Origin: Sphingomonas sp. Leaf17
Lineage (GTDB): Bacteria > Pseudomonadota > Alphaproteobacteria > Sphingomonadales > Sphingomonadaceae
Direction of reading: 5' to 3'
NCBI RefSeq assembly: GCF_001421505.1
Contig: NZ_LMKL01000005.1
Location: 62,001 to 126,000 of the forward strand
Length of the DNA: 64,000 nt
Part shown: positions 21,932 to 32,940 of the stretch, piece by piece
How the letters are laid out: each line of letters opens with the position of its first letter
Numbering within the stretch: position 1 is the first letter of the stretch
Made by a program: the position numbers and the translations under genes
Notes under the pieces: model-generated
Told to the model about the DNA's origin: nothing
Database searches by the model: none
The model's input: only the letters and a program-made list of their open reading frames with translations

Positions 21932-23122
21932 CTATCGCGTCAGCGCCGCCACGCCCGGCAATTCACGCCCCTCCATCCACTCCAGGAACGCGCCGCCGGC
22001 GGTCGACACGAAGGTGAACTGGTCGCCCACCCCCGCCTGATTGAGTGCCGCGACGGTGTCACCGCCGCCCGCGACCGAGACAAGGGATCCGTCCTGCGTC
22101 AGCGCCGCCGCCGTCCGCGCCAGCGCGACCGTCGCGGTGTCGAACGGCGGCGTCTCGAACGCGCCCATCGGCCCGTTCCACACCAGCGTGCGGCAGTTCT
22201 TCAGCACGTCGGCCAGCGATTCGACCGCCGCCGGCCCGACGTCGAGGATCATCTCGTCGGCCGCGACCTCGTGCACGTTCACCGTGCGCGTCGGCGGATC
22301 GGCGCGGAATTCCTTGGCCACCACCACGTCATAGGGGAGATGGACGGTGCAGCGCGCCGCATCGGCCGCGGCCATGATCTCGTCCGCGACGCTCGCCAGG
22401 TCGTGCTCGCACAGCGACTTGCCGACATCGACCCCGCGTGCGGCCAGGAACGTGTTGGCCATGCCGCCGCCGATGATGAGGTGATCGACCTTGCCGACCA
22501 GATGCTTCAGCACGTCGAGCTTGGTCGACACCTTGGCCCCGCCGACGACCGCCGCGACCGGATGCTCGGGCTTGCCCAGCGCCTTTTCCAGCGCGTCGAG
22601 TTCAGCCTCCATCGCGCGGCCCGCAAACGCCGGCAACGCCCGCGCCAGTCCCTCGGTCGAGGCATGCGCGCGGTGCGCGGCCGAAAACGCGTCGTTCACA
22701 TACAGGTCGCCCAGTGCCGCGAAGCGCGCGACGACGGCGGGATCGTTCTTCTCCTCGCCACCGAAGAACCGCGTGTTCTCCAGCACAGCGATATCGCCAG
22801 CCGACAGCGCAGCAACCGCGCCCTCGGCCCCCTCCCAGTCGATGAACCGGACCGGGCGGCCCAGCACGTCGGCATAGGGCGCGACGATCTGCTCCAGCGA
22901 GAATTCGGCGCTCGGCTGCCCCTTGGGCCGCCCGAAATGCGCGAGCACGAGCACGATCGCACCCTTGTCGGCCAGTTCGGTCACCGTCGCCAGCGTCGCG
23001 CGCAGGCGCGTGTCATCGGTCACCCGGCCATCGGCCATCGGTACGTTCAGATCCTCGCGCACCAGCACCCGCCGGCCCGCAACTTCACCGATATCGTCCA
23101 GCGTCTTGAATGGCTTGGTCAT
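21932..23122 (-). CDS. pgk: phosphoglycerate kinase
   Basis: Transfers phosphate from 1,3-bisphosphoglycerate to ADP in glycolysis, or runs the reverse in gluconeogenesis. The 396-residue protein has the usual two domains, with [12 protein letters not shown] near the N-terminus, HFGRPKG, and the C-terminal nucleotide site [10 protein letters not shown] and [12 protein letters not shown]. The ATG overlaps the stop of the MOSC gene as ATGA, so it is coupled to that gene in a gap-MOSC-pgk unit. Confidence 0.97.
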   Translation of the reverse strand: MTKPFKTLDDIGEVAGRRVLVREDLNVPMADGRVTDDTRLRATLATVTELADKGAIVLVLAHFGRPKGQPSAEFSLEQIVAPYADVLGRPVRFIDWEGAEGAVAALSAGDIAVLENTRFFGGEEKNDPAVVARFAALGDLYVNDAFSAAHRAHASTEGLARALPAFAGRAMEAELDALEKALGKPEHPVAAVVGGAKVSTKLDVLKHLVGKVDHLIIGGGMANTFLAARGVDVGKSLCEHDLASVADEIMAAADAARCTVHLPYDVVVAKEFRADPPTRTVNVHEVAADEMILDVGPAAVESLADVLKNCRTLVWNGPMGAFETPPFDTATVALARTAAALTQDGSLVSVAGGGDTVAALNQAGVGDQFTFVSTAGGAFLEWMEGRELPGVAALTR

Positions 23123-23577
23123 GGATGTTCCACCTCTATCGTATCACCAATCGCAATGTCGCCGCCCGCGACCACGCGCGCCAGCACGCCGCCGCGCCAG
23201 TCCGGCGTCAGCGCCGCCTTCAGCCCCGGTGCGATCGTCTCCATTCGGCTGCACGGATCGCATTCCTGCGTCACCAGCAGGACCACCGTGCCGATCCGCA
23301 GCCGCGTGCCCGGAACCTGCGGCAGGTCCAGCCCGTCGACCAGCAGGTTCGCGCGCCGCTCCTGCCATGGCAGGCTGTGCCCGGTTTCGGCCATCGCACG
23401 GTCCCAGTCGCCCCGCTCGATCAGCGACACCTGACGCCGGCCGCGACCACCGGGCTTCACGCTCCCGCGAAAATCGCCGGCCAACCCGGATTCGATGGAG
23501 ACATGGACATGGTCCAGCGTCTCCATCGGACCCTTGGGTCGCCCGTGACGGGCAATGCCGGCGATGCGTCCCGTCAT
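23119..23577 (-). CDS. MOSC domain-containing protein
   Basis: A 152-residue, stand-alone MOSC domain protein. MOSC domains occur in molybdenum-cofactor sulfurases and in small proteins that move sulfur or bind metal-sulfur groups, often with a conserved cysteine. Here the candidate is the Cys in [10 protein letters not shown]. No N-terminal partner domain is present. The ATG at 23577 lies four bases after the gap stop, and its own stop overlaps pgk, so it is locked between two glycolytic genes. Function is not known from the sequence. Confidence 0.85.
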   Translation of the reverse strand: MTGRIAGIARHGRPKGPMETLDHVHVSIESGLAGDFRGSVKPGGRGRRQVSLIERGDWDRAMAETGHSLPWQERRANLLVDGLDLPQVPGTRLRIGTVVLLVTQECDPCSRMETIAPGLKAALTPDWRGGVLARVVAGGDIAIGDTIEVEHP

Positions 23578-23581
23578 GGGC

Positions 23582-24592
23582 CTAGAGGAACTTCGCCATC
23601 GCGGTCGCGGTGTCGACCATGCGGTTCGAGAAGCCCCATTCATTGTCGTACCAGCTGACGACGCGCACCAGCTTGCCGTCGATCACCGCGGTCTCCAGGC
23701 TGTCGACCGTCGACGATTGCGGCGTGTGCATCAGGTCGATCGAGACGAGCGGCTCGTCCGAATAGACCAGCACGCCGACCAGCGGGCCGCTTTCCGACGC
23801 CGCCTTCAGGATCGCGTTGACCTCGTCCTTCGTCGTGTCGCGCTTCGGCGTGAAGGTCAGGTCGACGAGGCTGACGTCGGGCACCGGCACGCGGATCGCC
23901 GAACCGTCCAGCTTGCCCTTGAGTTCGGGCAGCACTTCACCGACCGCGCGCGCGGCCCCGGTGGTGGTCGGGATCATCGACATCGCGGCGGCGCGCGCCC
24001 GGCGCAGATCCGGGTGGATCTGGTCGAGAATCTTCTGATCGTTGGTATAGGCGTGAACCGTCGTCATCAGGCCGCGCTCGATGCCGATCGCATCGTTCAG
24101 CACCTTGGCGACCGGGGCCAGGCAGTTGGTCGTGCACGACGCGTTCGACACGATATTGTGGTCGGCGGTCAGCTTGTCGTGGTTGACGCCGTACACGACG
24201 GTCAGGTCGACATTCTTGCCCGGCGCCGAAATCAGCACCTTCTTCGCGCCTGCGTCGATATGCTTCTGGCAGGCGACGTCATCGGTGAAGAAACCGGTGC
24301 ATTCCAGCACCAGGTCGACGCCCAGTTCCTTGTGCGGCAGGTTCGCGGGATCGCGCTCGGCGGTCACACGGATATGCTTGCCGTCGATCACGATGTCGTT
24401 GCCCTCGGCCGTCACCACGCCGGGATAGCGGCCGTGGATGCTGTCGCGGCTGAACAGCCAGGCGTTCGACTTGGCATCGGCCAGGTCGTTGATCGCGACC
24501 AGATCGAGCAGGCCGTCGCCCCGCTCCAGAATCGCCCGTGCGACGAGGCGGCCGATACGGCCGAACCCATTGATCGCTACCTTGACCGTCAT
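23582..24592 (-). CDS. gap: type I glyceraldehyde-3-phosphate dehydrogenase
   Basis: Oxidises glyceraldehyde-3-phosphate to 1,3-bisphosphoglycerate with NAD. The 336-residue protein has the Rossmann start NGFGRIGRL, the catalytic C153 in SNASCTTNC and H180 in TTVHAYT, and the C-terminal [13 protein letters not shown]. The ATG at 24592 has AAGGAGA seven bases upstream. The frame is open further upstream, but that part has no family match. It heads the gap-MOSC-pgk unit. The 222 bases upstream (to 24814) hold no gene. Confidence 0.97.
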   Translation of the reverse strand: MTVKVAINGFGRIGRLVARAILERGDGLLDLVAINDLADAKSNAWLFSRDSIHGRYPGVVTAEGNDIVIDGKHIRVTAERDPANLPHKELGVDLVLECTGFFTDDVACQKHIDAGAKKVLISAPGKNVDLTVVYGVNHDKLTADHNIVSNASCTTNCLAPVAKVLNDAIGIERGLMTTVHAYTNDQKILDQIHPDLRRARAAAMSMIPTTTGAARAVGEVLPELKGKLDGSAIRVPVPDVSLVDLTFTPKRDTTKDEVNAILKAASESGPLVGVLVYSDEPLVSIDLMHTPQSSTVDSLETAVIDGKLVRVVSWYDNEWGFSNRMVDTATAMAKFL

Positions 24593-24779
24593 CGAACTGT
24601 CTCCTTCAAGTCGTTGTCCGCGCGAGGATCTCGCCTGCTCATGGCATCGCCGGATACGGACCACGGGCAACCCCCGCGTCGCAACCGACGATCAAGTCGG
24701 CGAAGCCTTTGCGAGTCCTTGCTCACCGCGTCAACCGCGCAGGTGGACGGATTGCACCGGTACATATCCCGGTTCGTCC

Positions 24780-24807
24780 TTGCCGCCAGTCACGCGCATG
24801 CTATCTC
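24780..24807 (+). promoter_or_regulatory. candidate promoter for the zapA cluster
   Basis: TTGCCG (24780-24785) and TATCTC (24802-24807) are 16 bases apart. A start site seven or eight bases after the second box would fall at the ATG of the coiled-coil gene at 24815, implying a leaderless or nearly leaderless message. Confidence 0.4.
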
Positions 24808-24814
24808 GGCTGAT

Positions 24815-25000
24815 ATGACAGAGACTTCCCCCACGGCGGCCGATCGGGTCGACGCCGCGATCGCGCGGATCGAGGCGGCGATCGACGCGCGCGCCCGCGC
24901 CGCCGACGCGCTGGCGGCGCGCCACGCCGCGTTGAAGGCGCGCATGGCCGAGGCGGTCGCCGCGCTCGACGACGTCATCGCCCGCGAAAGCACCGGGTGA
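24815..25000 (+). CDS. small coiled-coil protein upstream of zapA
   Basis: A 61-residue, alanine-rich, fully helical protein with heptad-like spacing (RVDAAIARIEAAIDARARAADALAARHAALKARM) and no cysteine or membrane segment. Small helical proteins in this position, before zapA, are common in alphaproteobacteria (DUF4164-like), and by context may help ZapA or FtsZ ring formation. That role is inference. Its stop overlaps the zapA ATG as TGATG, so the two are translationally coupled. No obvious ribosome site precedes its ATG. Confidence 0.75.
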   Translation: MTETSPTAADRVDAAIARIEAAIDARARAADALAARHAALKARMAEAVAALDDVIARESTG

Positions 25001-25308
25001 TGGCCGACGTCACCCTGACCATCGGCGGCCGTCCGCACATCGTCGCCTGTCGCGACGGCGAGGAACACCGCGTCCGCCATCTCGGCGGCCTGCTCGACAG
25101 CCGTTGGGCGGCGGCGAACCGCGCGGCCGGCGGGCTGAATGCCGAGCGCGCGATGCTGTTCGTCGCGCTGATGCTGGCCGACGATCTGGACGATGCCGAA
25201 ACCCGGCCACCGGCGGGGGCCGCGGTCAGCGAGGCCGCGCTTGCCCGCATCGCCGACCGGCTCGAGTCGCTCGCGGCGACCCTTGAGCAAACCGCGCCGA
25301 CACCCTAA
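25000..25308 (+). CDS. zapA: cell division protein ZapA
   Basis: Binds and cross-links FtsZ filaments at mid-cell. The 102-residue protein has the N-terminal beta domain VTLTIGGRPHIVACRDGEEHRVRHLGGLLD, typical of ZapA, and a C-terminal helix (EAALARIADRLESLAATLEQ) for dimerisation. Its ATG overlaps the stop of the small coiled-coil gene, and a GTG one codon earlier is possible. The 6S RNA and 5-FCL genes follow, as in many proteobacteria. Confidence 0.9.
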   Translation: MADVTLTIGGRPHIVACRDGEEHRVRHLGGLLDSRWAAANRAAGGLNAERAMLFVALMLADDLDDAETRPPAGAAVSEAALARIADRLESLAATLEQTAPTP

Positions 25309-25455
25309 GTATGCAGGCGACGGGTACTGCCCGGTGCGAGCCTAAAATTATCCCTGAGGCTATTCATCATCCATGGGGGCTGTCCCTGCTGGGACCCTGG
25401 TCCCGAGTATATGGTCCCCACCTGACGTTACCAGGCGTCGGCGGATAACAAGGCA
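25309..25455 (+). ncRNA. ssrS: 6S RNA (SsrS), ends approximate
   Basis: The 150-base gap between zapA and 5-formyltetrahydrofolate cyclo-ligase is where 6S RNA lies across proteobacteria. It holds paired segments fitting a long irregular hairpin with a central bubble: GGGACC (25391-25396) can pair with GGTCCC (25399-25404) and again with GGTCCCC (25413-25419), and the outer CCGACG-type ends can close with CGTCGG (25436-25441). The known RNA mimics an open promoter and sequesters sigma-70 RNA polymerase. Ends are estimated; no terminator is seen before the next gene. Confidence 0.7.
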
Positions 25456-25462
25456 CACGGCC

Positions 25463-26050
25463 ATGGTGGTCCCGTCACCCTCCCCCAGCGACGACAAGCG
25501 CGACCGCCGCGCGCGCCTGCGTGCCGCGCGCGCCGGCTTTGCGCACGCCGGCTTTGCACTGGATGGCGCATTGCCGGTTCCCGACGCCTTTCGCCGCCGC
25601 CTTGCGCCCGGTCTGACCGTCGCTTCCTATGTACCGCTTGGCGACGAGGCCGATCCCGCCCCGTTCGCCGACGCCGCCCGTGACGCGGGATGCCGGATCG
25701 CCCTGCCCCATGTCGCTGGCCGTGGAGCCGCCAAAGAGGTCGACCGCATGCGGTTCCTGTATCCATGTGGCCGCGACCTGGAAAACGGCCCGTACGGCCT
25801 TCTGCAGCCGCCTGCCGACGCCGCCGAGGCCGTGCCCGATATCGTCCTGACGCCATTGCTTGGGTTCGACCGGCGCGGTACCCGTCTGGGCCAGGGGGCG
25901 GGCTATTACGACCGCGCGTTCGCGCTGCTGCCGAACGCCTGGCGCGTCGGCATCGCGTGGAGCGTGCAGGAGGTCGAAACCCTGGTCGCCGATCCGTGGG
26001 ACATGCCGCTCCACGCCATCGCGACCGAACTGGAATGGATCGAATCATGA
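25463..26050 (+). CDS. 5-formyltetrahydrofolate cyclo-ligase
   Basis: Converts 5-formyl-THF to 5,10-methenyl-THF with ATP, recycling a folate storage form. The 195-residue protein ends with the family signature LLGFDRRGTRLGQGAGYYDRAF and WDMPLHAIATE. The ATG at 25463 sits at the end of the 6S RNA region. A longer frame from 25373 would be translated through 6S RNA and is rejected. Its stop overlaps the next gene as ATGA. Confidence 0.93.
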   Translation: MVVPSPSPSDDKRDRRARLRAARAGFAHAGFALDGALPVPDAFRRRLAPGLTVASYVPLGDEADPAPFADAARDAGCRIALPHVAGRGAAKEVDRMRFLYPCGRDLENGPYGLLQPPADAAEAVPDIVLTPLLGFDRRGTRLGQGAGYYDRAFALLPNAWRVGIAWSVQEVETLVADPWDMPLHAIATELEWIES

Positions 26051-26253
26051 CGCCAAGCTGGCGCAAACCCGCAGGGATGTTCGCCATCCTCGCGCTCATC
26101 GCGCTGTGGTGCGTCGCGATCGCCAGCCTGTCCGGCGTGATCGGCGAATGGCACTGGGCGCTTCAGGCGATCTTCTATCTGGTAACGGGGATCATCTGGA
26201 TCACGCCGTTGAAGCCGCTACTGCGGTGGATGGAAACCGGGCGGCTTCGCTGA
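26047..26253 (+). CDS. DUF2842 family small membrane protein
   Basis: A 68-residue protein with two predicted membrane helices (about 10-28 and 38-55) that begins with the conserved TPSWRKPAGM and ends PLKPLLRWMETGRLR. This matches the DUF2842 family of alphaproteobacteria, for which I know no function. It is translationally coupled to the cyclo-ligase gene through an ATGA overlap. Confidence 0.82.
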   Translation: MTPSWRKPAGMFAILALIALWCVAIASLSGVIGEWHWALQAIFYLVTGIIWITPLKPLLRWMETGRLR

Positions 26254-26291
26254 TAGCCGAAGGGGCTGATATTTGAGGGGGGGGAGTTTCG

Positions 26292-26315
26292 CGCCGCCTT
26301 CGAACTGATCGAAGG

Positions 26316-26320
<5 letters not shown>
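26292..26320 (-). terminator. inverted repeat at the tRNA-Asp 3' end
   Basis: Arms 26292-26303 and 26309-26320 pair over 12 bases with one mismatch around a five-base loop. The right arm overlaps the last five bases of the first tRNA-Asp, including CCA. Read from the minus strand it directly follows the tRNA and could end its transcript, although no T-run follows. Confidence 0.5.
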
Positions 26321-26392
<72 letters not shown>

Positions 26393-26442
26393 AAACCCCG
26401 GGGTACTCGTACTCTTTCAAGACCGTCCCTTCAACGAAAGGA

Positions 26443-26519
<77 letters not shown>

Positions 26520-26563
26520 TGAAAGCGTCGAGGCGCGCCACCTATGTCAGTGTGCCGGACGCG

Positions 26564-27850
26564 TCAAACATTCTTTTCAGGCGCGCCGCTATTTTCACGC
26601 GACCCCGCCCCCTCCTGCGGCTGCACCAGCGTCCCGTGCTCGAACAGGAAGCCCGCGATATCGGGCTTGCCCGCCGCCCCCAGCACGGTCTGCAGGATGA
26701 TGAGCAGCGGCACCGCCAGCAACGCGCCCGACGTCCCCCACACCCATCCCCAGAAGCTCAGCGAGATCAGGATCATCACCGGATTGATCGTCAGCCGGTG
26801 ACCGACGATGAACGGCGTGATCGCATTCGCCTCGACCAGATGGCATCCGTACATCACCACCGGCGGCAGCAGCGCCAGCCAGATGTCGTTGAACGTCATC
26901 AGCCCGCCCAGCGCCAGCAGCGCGGCGGCGATGATCGGCCCGAAATAGGGAATGTAGTTCAGCAGCGCGACGATGCCGCCCCACATCAGCGGATAGGGCA
27001 TGCCGAGCAGCCACAGCGCCAGCGACACGACAAGGCCAAGCGCCACGTTGATGACCGTGATCGTCCCGAGATAGGCCGACACGTCGTCGACCACGTCCTG
27101 GATGACGCGCGCGGTCGCCATCGCCCCGTTGAAGCTGGCGCGGTTGGTGATCGTCCGCTTGCGCATGCCGGTCCAGCCCGACAGGAAGAAGAACACGACG
27201 AGGATCGCGAAGATCAGCTGGACGATCACCGCCGGGGCCGAACTGGCGACGCCGCCGATAAATGACGTCGGCGTGCCGAAGCTGGACACCATCGGCGCCC
27301 TCGCCGGGGTCGCCGCGATCTGGCGCAGCGTCTTGTTCGCGAATTTCTCCAGGCTGGAATACAGGTCGAGCAGCGGCGCAAGGTTGCTCTGGATCTGCCC
27401 AAGCCGGCTGGGCAACAGGCGGAAGAAGTCGGACGCGGGCACCACGATCGCGGCGATCGCGACATTGGCGGCCAGCAGGAACAGCAGGACGCAGATGATC
27501 GCGGCCAGCGGCGACGGCACCCGCCGCCGTTCCAGCCATTCCAGGATCGGAATCAGCGCGACCGCGATCACCAGCGCGGCGGTCGTCGGCAGGAAGAATT
27601 CCGCCCCCGCCTTCAACGCGAACGGCATCGCGACCATCAGGCCGATGCCGGCGATCAGCGTCAGCGCGGCGAGCAACCGGTCGCGCCGCTGCGCGATTCG
27701 CAGCGCGTCGGCCGTGTCGATTCCCATCGGCGTCCCCAGCAGGCTGTCGCCCTCGGTCATCACCGGCCCGGCACCGGCATGGTCGCGGCCAGTCTGTTCG
27801 CGGCTCGGATGTTCGCGGCCCGGATGTTCGCGGTTTGTCTGTTCGTTCAT
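26564..27850 (-). CDS. AI-2E family (PerM-like) transporter
   Basis: A 428-residue inner-membrane protein of the AI-2 exporter/PerM family, with about eight helices and the family-typical PYFGPIIAAALLALGG followed by a long C-terminal helical hairpin. Substrates in this family include autoinducer-2 and ions, and none can be assigned here. The first 40 or so residues form a hydrophilic leader with repeats of the type REHPGREHPSREQTGRDH. The start is the ATG at 27850; an ATG about 30 codons later would skip this leader. It diverges from glpK. Confidence 0.87.
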   Translation of the reverse strand: MNEQTNREHPGREHPSREQTGRDHAGAGPVMTEGDSLLGTPMGIDTADALRIAQRRDRLLAALTLIAGIGLMVAMPFALKAGAEFFLPTTAALVIAVALIPILEWLERRRVPSPLAAIICVLLFLLAANVAIAAIVVPASDFFRLLPSRLGQIQSNLAPLLDLYSSLEKFANKTLRQIAATPARAPMVSSFGTPTSFIGGVASSAPAVIVQLIFAILVVFFFLSGWTGMRKRTITNRASFNGAMATARVIQDVVDDVSAYLGTITVINVALGLVVSLALWLLGMPYPLMWGGIVALLNYIPYFGPIIAAALLALGGLMTFNDIWLALLPPVVMYGCHLVEANAITPFIVGHRLTINPVMILISLSFWGWVWGTSGALLAVPLLIILQTVLGAAGKPDIAGFLFEHGTLVQPQEGAGSRENSGAPEKNV

Positions 27851-27905
27851 GGGCCGGGACCGTAGCGCCATTCCAACACGACGCAATCGCCGCTAGCATC
27901 GGATC

Positions 27906-29366
27906 ATGCGCGATCATATCCTTGTCATCGACGAAGGCACCACCTCCACCCGCGCGATGCTGTTCGCGCTCGACGGCCGCTGCATCGCCAGCGAGGCGAC
28001 CGAGCTGGAGCAGCATTATCCGCGCCCCGGCCGGGTCGAACACGACGCCGCCGAAATCTGGCGCAAGACACTGCGCGTGACCGCGGCGATGGTCGCGCAA
28101 GGCGGCGGCGCGGAGCGGATCGCCGCGATCGGCATCACCAACCAGCGCGAGACCGTGGTGTTCTGGGACCGCGCGACCGGCCAGCCGCTATCCCCCGCCA
28201 TCGTCTGGCAGGACCGCCGCACCGCCGGCGACTGCCGCGCGCTTCGCGACGCTGGGCACGAGGCGATGGTGCAGGACCGCACCGGCCTGATCCTCGACCC
28301 CTATTTTTCCGGCTCCAAGATCGGCTGGGCGATGCGCGAATGGCCCGAACTCGCCAGCGCCGGCGACCGGCTGGCGGTCGGCACCGTGGAAAGCTGGCTC
28401 GTCTGGAACCTGACCGGCGGGCTGCACGTCACCGACGCCAGCAACGCCAGCCGCACCGCGCTGATGAACATCGACACAGGGGTTTGGGACGACGACCTGA
28501 TCGCGCTGTTCGGCGTGCCCCGCGCCGCGCTGCCCGAGATCGTCGACTGCGCCGGCACGTTCGGCACCACCACCGCGTTCGGCGCGGCCATCCCGATCTG
28601 TGGCCTCGCCGGCGATCAGCAGGCGGCGACGATCGGTCAGGCCTGCCTTGCGCCGGGCCAGACCAAGGCGACGTTCGGCACCGGCGCGTTCGTGCTGACC
28701 CAGGCGGGCACCACCCGCCCCGTCTCCCGCCACCGCCTGCTCTCCACCATTGCGTGGCAGCTTGACGGCGAACGGCATTACGCGCTCGAAGGATCGGTGT
28801 TCGTCGCCGGCAGCCTCGTCAAATGGCTGCGCGATTCGGTCGGGCTGATCGGCGACGTGCGCGAAACCGATACGCTGGCGCGCAGCGTGCCCGACACCGG
28901 CGGCGTCTACCTCGTCCCCGCGCTCAGCGGGCTTGGCGCGCCGTGGTGGGAACCCGACGCCCGCGCGGCGATCACCGGCATGAGCTTCGCGACGACGAAG
29001 GCCCACATCGTCCGCGCCGCGCTGGAGGCGATGGCGCATCAGGCGCACGACCTGAAGACCGCGTTCGCCGCCGACGGGCAGGACTGGCAGGCCCTGCGGA
29101 TCGACGGCGGCATGGTCGCGAACGACTGGATGGCGCAGGATCTGGCCGACATGCTCGGTCTTGTCGTCGAACGCCCGCGCTTTGCCGAAACCACGGCGCT
29201 TGGCGCGGCCATGCTGGCCGGAATTGGCGCGAGGGTCTTCGCCGACCTGGCCGAGGCGAGCACGATGCGCGGCGACGTCGAGCGGTTCGAGCCGACGATG
29301 GCCAGCACCCCGCGCGACGCGCGACTGGCGGGGTGGAAGGCGGCGGTCGGGTCGGTGGTCGCCTGA
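27906..29366 (+). CDS. glpK: glycerol kinase
   Basis: Phosphorylates glycerol to sn-glycerol-3-phosphate in the cytosol. The 486-residue FGGY-family protein begins ILVIDEGTTSTRAMLF (phosphate loop), has GIGITNQRETVVFWDRATG, WQDRRT and the C-terminal ATP site RIDGGMVANDWMAQDLADM. No glpF or glpD lies next to it. It diverges from the AI-2E family gene. The 210 bases after it, before the SulP gene, hold only a small inverted repeat (ACCCGG...CCGGGT near 29455). Confidence 0.95.
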   Translation: MRDHILVIDEGTTSTRAMLFALDGRCIASEATELEQHYPRPGRVEHDAAEIWRKTLRVTAAMVAQGGGAERIAAIGITNQRETVVFWDRATGQPLSPAIVWQDRRTAGDCRALRDAGHEAMVQDRTGLILDPYFSGSKIGWAMREWPELASAGDRLAVGTVESWLVWNLTGGLHVTDASNASRTALMNIDTGVWDDDLIALFGVPRAALPEIVDCAGTFGTTTAFGAAIPICGLAGDQQAATIGQACLAPGQTKATFGTGAFVLTQAGTTRPVSRHRLLSTIAWQLDGERHYALEGSVFVAGSLVKWLRDSVGLIGDVRETDTLARSVPDTGGVYLVPALSGLGAPWWEPDARAAITGMSFATTKAHIVRAALEAMAHQAHDLKTAFAADGQDWQALRIDGGMVANDWMAQDLADMLGLVVERPRFAETTALGAAMLAGIGARVFADLAEASTMRGDVERFEPTMASTPRDARLAGWKAAVGSVVA

Positions 29367-29576
29367 CCCGTGCTCCCGCGCCGGAATACGGGGCAGACGG
29401 CAGATATTGCACCGCAGCACGCTTTCCCCTAGACCCGCCCCACTCGCTCTGGACCCGGTGAAATTCCGGGTGGCTATTCCGGCCGCCGATCCGCCGGACA
29501 ACGCACATCGCTTTCCGTGACCGACGCCCGTGGCCACCCCGCCACGCCGCGCACCTGCGATATTTGCGGACACTCC

Positions 29577-31055
29577 ATGACAATGACCACCGAATCCCTC
29601 GCCCGGTACCGGACCGAATGGTTCGCCGGGCCGACCATGGCCCGCCGCGACATCCTGGCCGGCATGGTCGGCACCTTCGCACTGATCCCCGAAGTCATCG
29701 CCTTTTCCTTCGTCGCCGGCATCGACCCCGAAGTCGGCCTGTTCGCCTCGTTCATCATCGGCATCGTCATCGCCATCGCCGGTGGCCGCCCGGCGATGAT
29801 CTCGGGCGCGGCGGGATCGGTTGCGCTGGTCGCCGCCGCGCTGGTACATGCGCACGGCCTGCAATATCTGCTCGCCGCGACGATCCTCGCCGGCGCGTTC
29901 CAGATCGTCTTCGGCCTGCTGAAGCTCGACGTGTTGATGCGTTTCGTGTCGCGCTCGGTCCGCACCGGGTTCGTCAACGCGCTCGCGATCCTGATCTTTT
30001 CGGCGCAGGTGCCCCAGATGCTCGATGTGACGTGGCACACCTATGCCATGATCGCCGGCGGCCTCGCCATTATCTACCTGCTGCCCCTGATCACCACCGC
30101 CATCCCCTCGCCGCTGATCTGCATCGTCGTGCTGACCGCGATCGCCATCGCCTTCCCGATGCCGATCGCGACGGTCGGCGATCTCGGCCGCCTGCCGTCG
30201 TCGCTGCCCGCTTTCGCGCTGCCCGGCGTGCCCGCGACGCTCGACATGCTGGCCATCGTCGCGCCCTATGCGCTGGCGATGGCGGCGGTCGGCCTGCTCG
30301 AATCGATGATGACCGCGCAGGTCGTCGACGATCTGACCGCGACCACCAGTTCCAAGGCCCGCGAATGCACCGGTCTCGGCCTTGCCAACATGGCCGCCGG
30401 GCTGTTCGGCGGTATCGCCGGCTGCGGCATGATCGGCCAGACGGTCGGCAATGTCCGCTATGGCGGCACCGGCCGGCTGTCGACGCTGGTCGCGGGCGTG
30501 TTCCTGCTGGTCGTCATGGTCCCGTTGCGCCCCTGGGTCGCGCAGGTGCCGGTCGCGGCGCTGGTCGCGATCATGATCATGGTGTCGATCAGCACCTTTT
30601 CCTGGGAATCCCTGCGTGACCTGACGCGACATCCCAAGGTTTCGGGCGTCGTCATGCTGGCGACCGTCGTCGTCACCGTCGCCACCCACGACCTGTCGCG
30701 CGGCGTGCTGGTCGGCGTGCTGCTCAGCGGCGTGTTCTTCGCGTTCAAGGTGACGCGGATGATGGACGTCGCGGTCGACCACGATCCCGTCACCGACACC
30801 CGGATCTACACCGTGACGGGCCAGGTCTTCTTCGCCAGCGCCGACATCTTCACCGACCGGTTCGTCACCGACGACAGCGCGCGCCGCGCGCGCATCGACC
30901 TGACGGCCGCACATCTGTGGGACGTCACCGCGGTCGGCGCGCTCGACGACGTCGTCGCGAAAATGCGTCGCCACGGCATGACCGTGGATCTGGTCGGCCT
31001 GAACGAGGCCAGCGCCATACTGGTCGACCGCCACGCGCCGCTGGCGCGGGGGTGA
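29577..31055 (+). CDS. SulP family anion transporter with STAS domain
   Basis: A 492-residue inner-membrane anion carrier of the SulP (SLC26-like) family. About 11 helices fill residues 20-390, with the family segment GLFASFIIGIVIAIAGGRPAMISGAAGSVAL. A cytoplasmic STAS domain follows (about 410-490, with ARIDLTAAHLWDVTAVGALDDVV). SulP proteins move sulfate, bicarbonate or dicarboxylates, and no substrate can be read here. Starts at 29517 (GTG), 29577 and 29583 are all possible. The 29517 frame adds residues without family match. Confidence 0.88.
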   Translation: MTMTTESLARYRTEWFAGPTMARRDILAGMVGTFALIPEVIAFSFVAGIDPEVGLFASFIIGIVIAIAGGRPAMISGAAGSVALVAAALVHAHGLQYLLAATILAGAFQIVFGLLKLDVLMRFVSRSVRTGFVNALAILIFSAQVPQMLDVTWHTYAMIAGGLAIIYLLPLITTAIPSPLICIVVLTAIAIAFPMPIATVGDLGRLPSSLPAFALPGVPATLDMLAIVAPYALAMAAVGLLESMMTAQVVDDLTATTSSKARECTGLGLANMAAGLFGGIAGCGMIGQTVGNVRYGGTGRLSTLVAGVFLLVVMVPLRPWVAQVPVAALVAIMIMVSISTFSWESLRDLTRHPKVSGVVMLATVVVTVATHDLSRGVLVGVLLSGVFFAFKVTRMMDVAVDHDPVTDTRIYTVTGQVFFASADIFTDRFVTDDSARRARIDLTAAHLWDVTAVGALDDVVAKMRRHGMTVDLVGLNEASAILVDRHAPLARG

Positions 31056-31062
31056 TCCGGGA

Positions 31063-32766
<1,704 letters not shown>

Positions 32767-32940
32767 GGCCGGCCAGTCGCCTGGCGGGGTGCTGGGAAAT
32801 ACGCTTACCACGGACGATCCACTTCGTATCTTGAATGTCGGGTTTGGCTTATCGCCAGTCCGAATACAGGTTATAGTTGATTTGTACGGCGCTCAAGGCA
32901 ATAGCATCACGGGCAAGCCGAATTGGTTCGAATGAGAGGT

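Noticed and set aside
25373..25462. Earlier in-frame start for the 5-formyltetrahydrofolate cyclo-ligase
   Set aside because: The added residues run through the 6S RNA region and have no family match.
28188..31034. Minus-strand open frame of 948 residues opposite glpK and SulP
   Set aside because: Antisense shadow; both sense genes have clear families and intact motifs.
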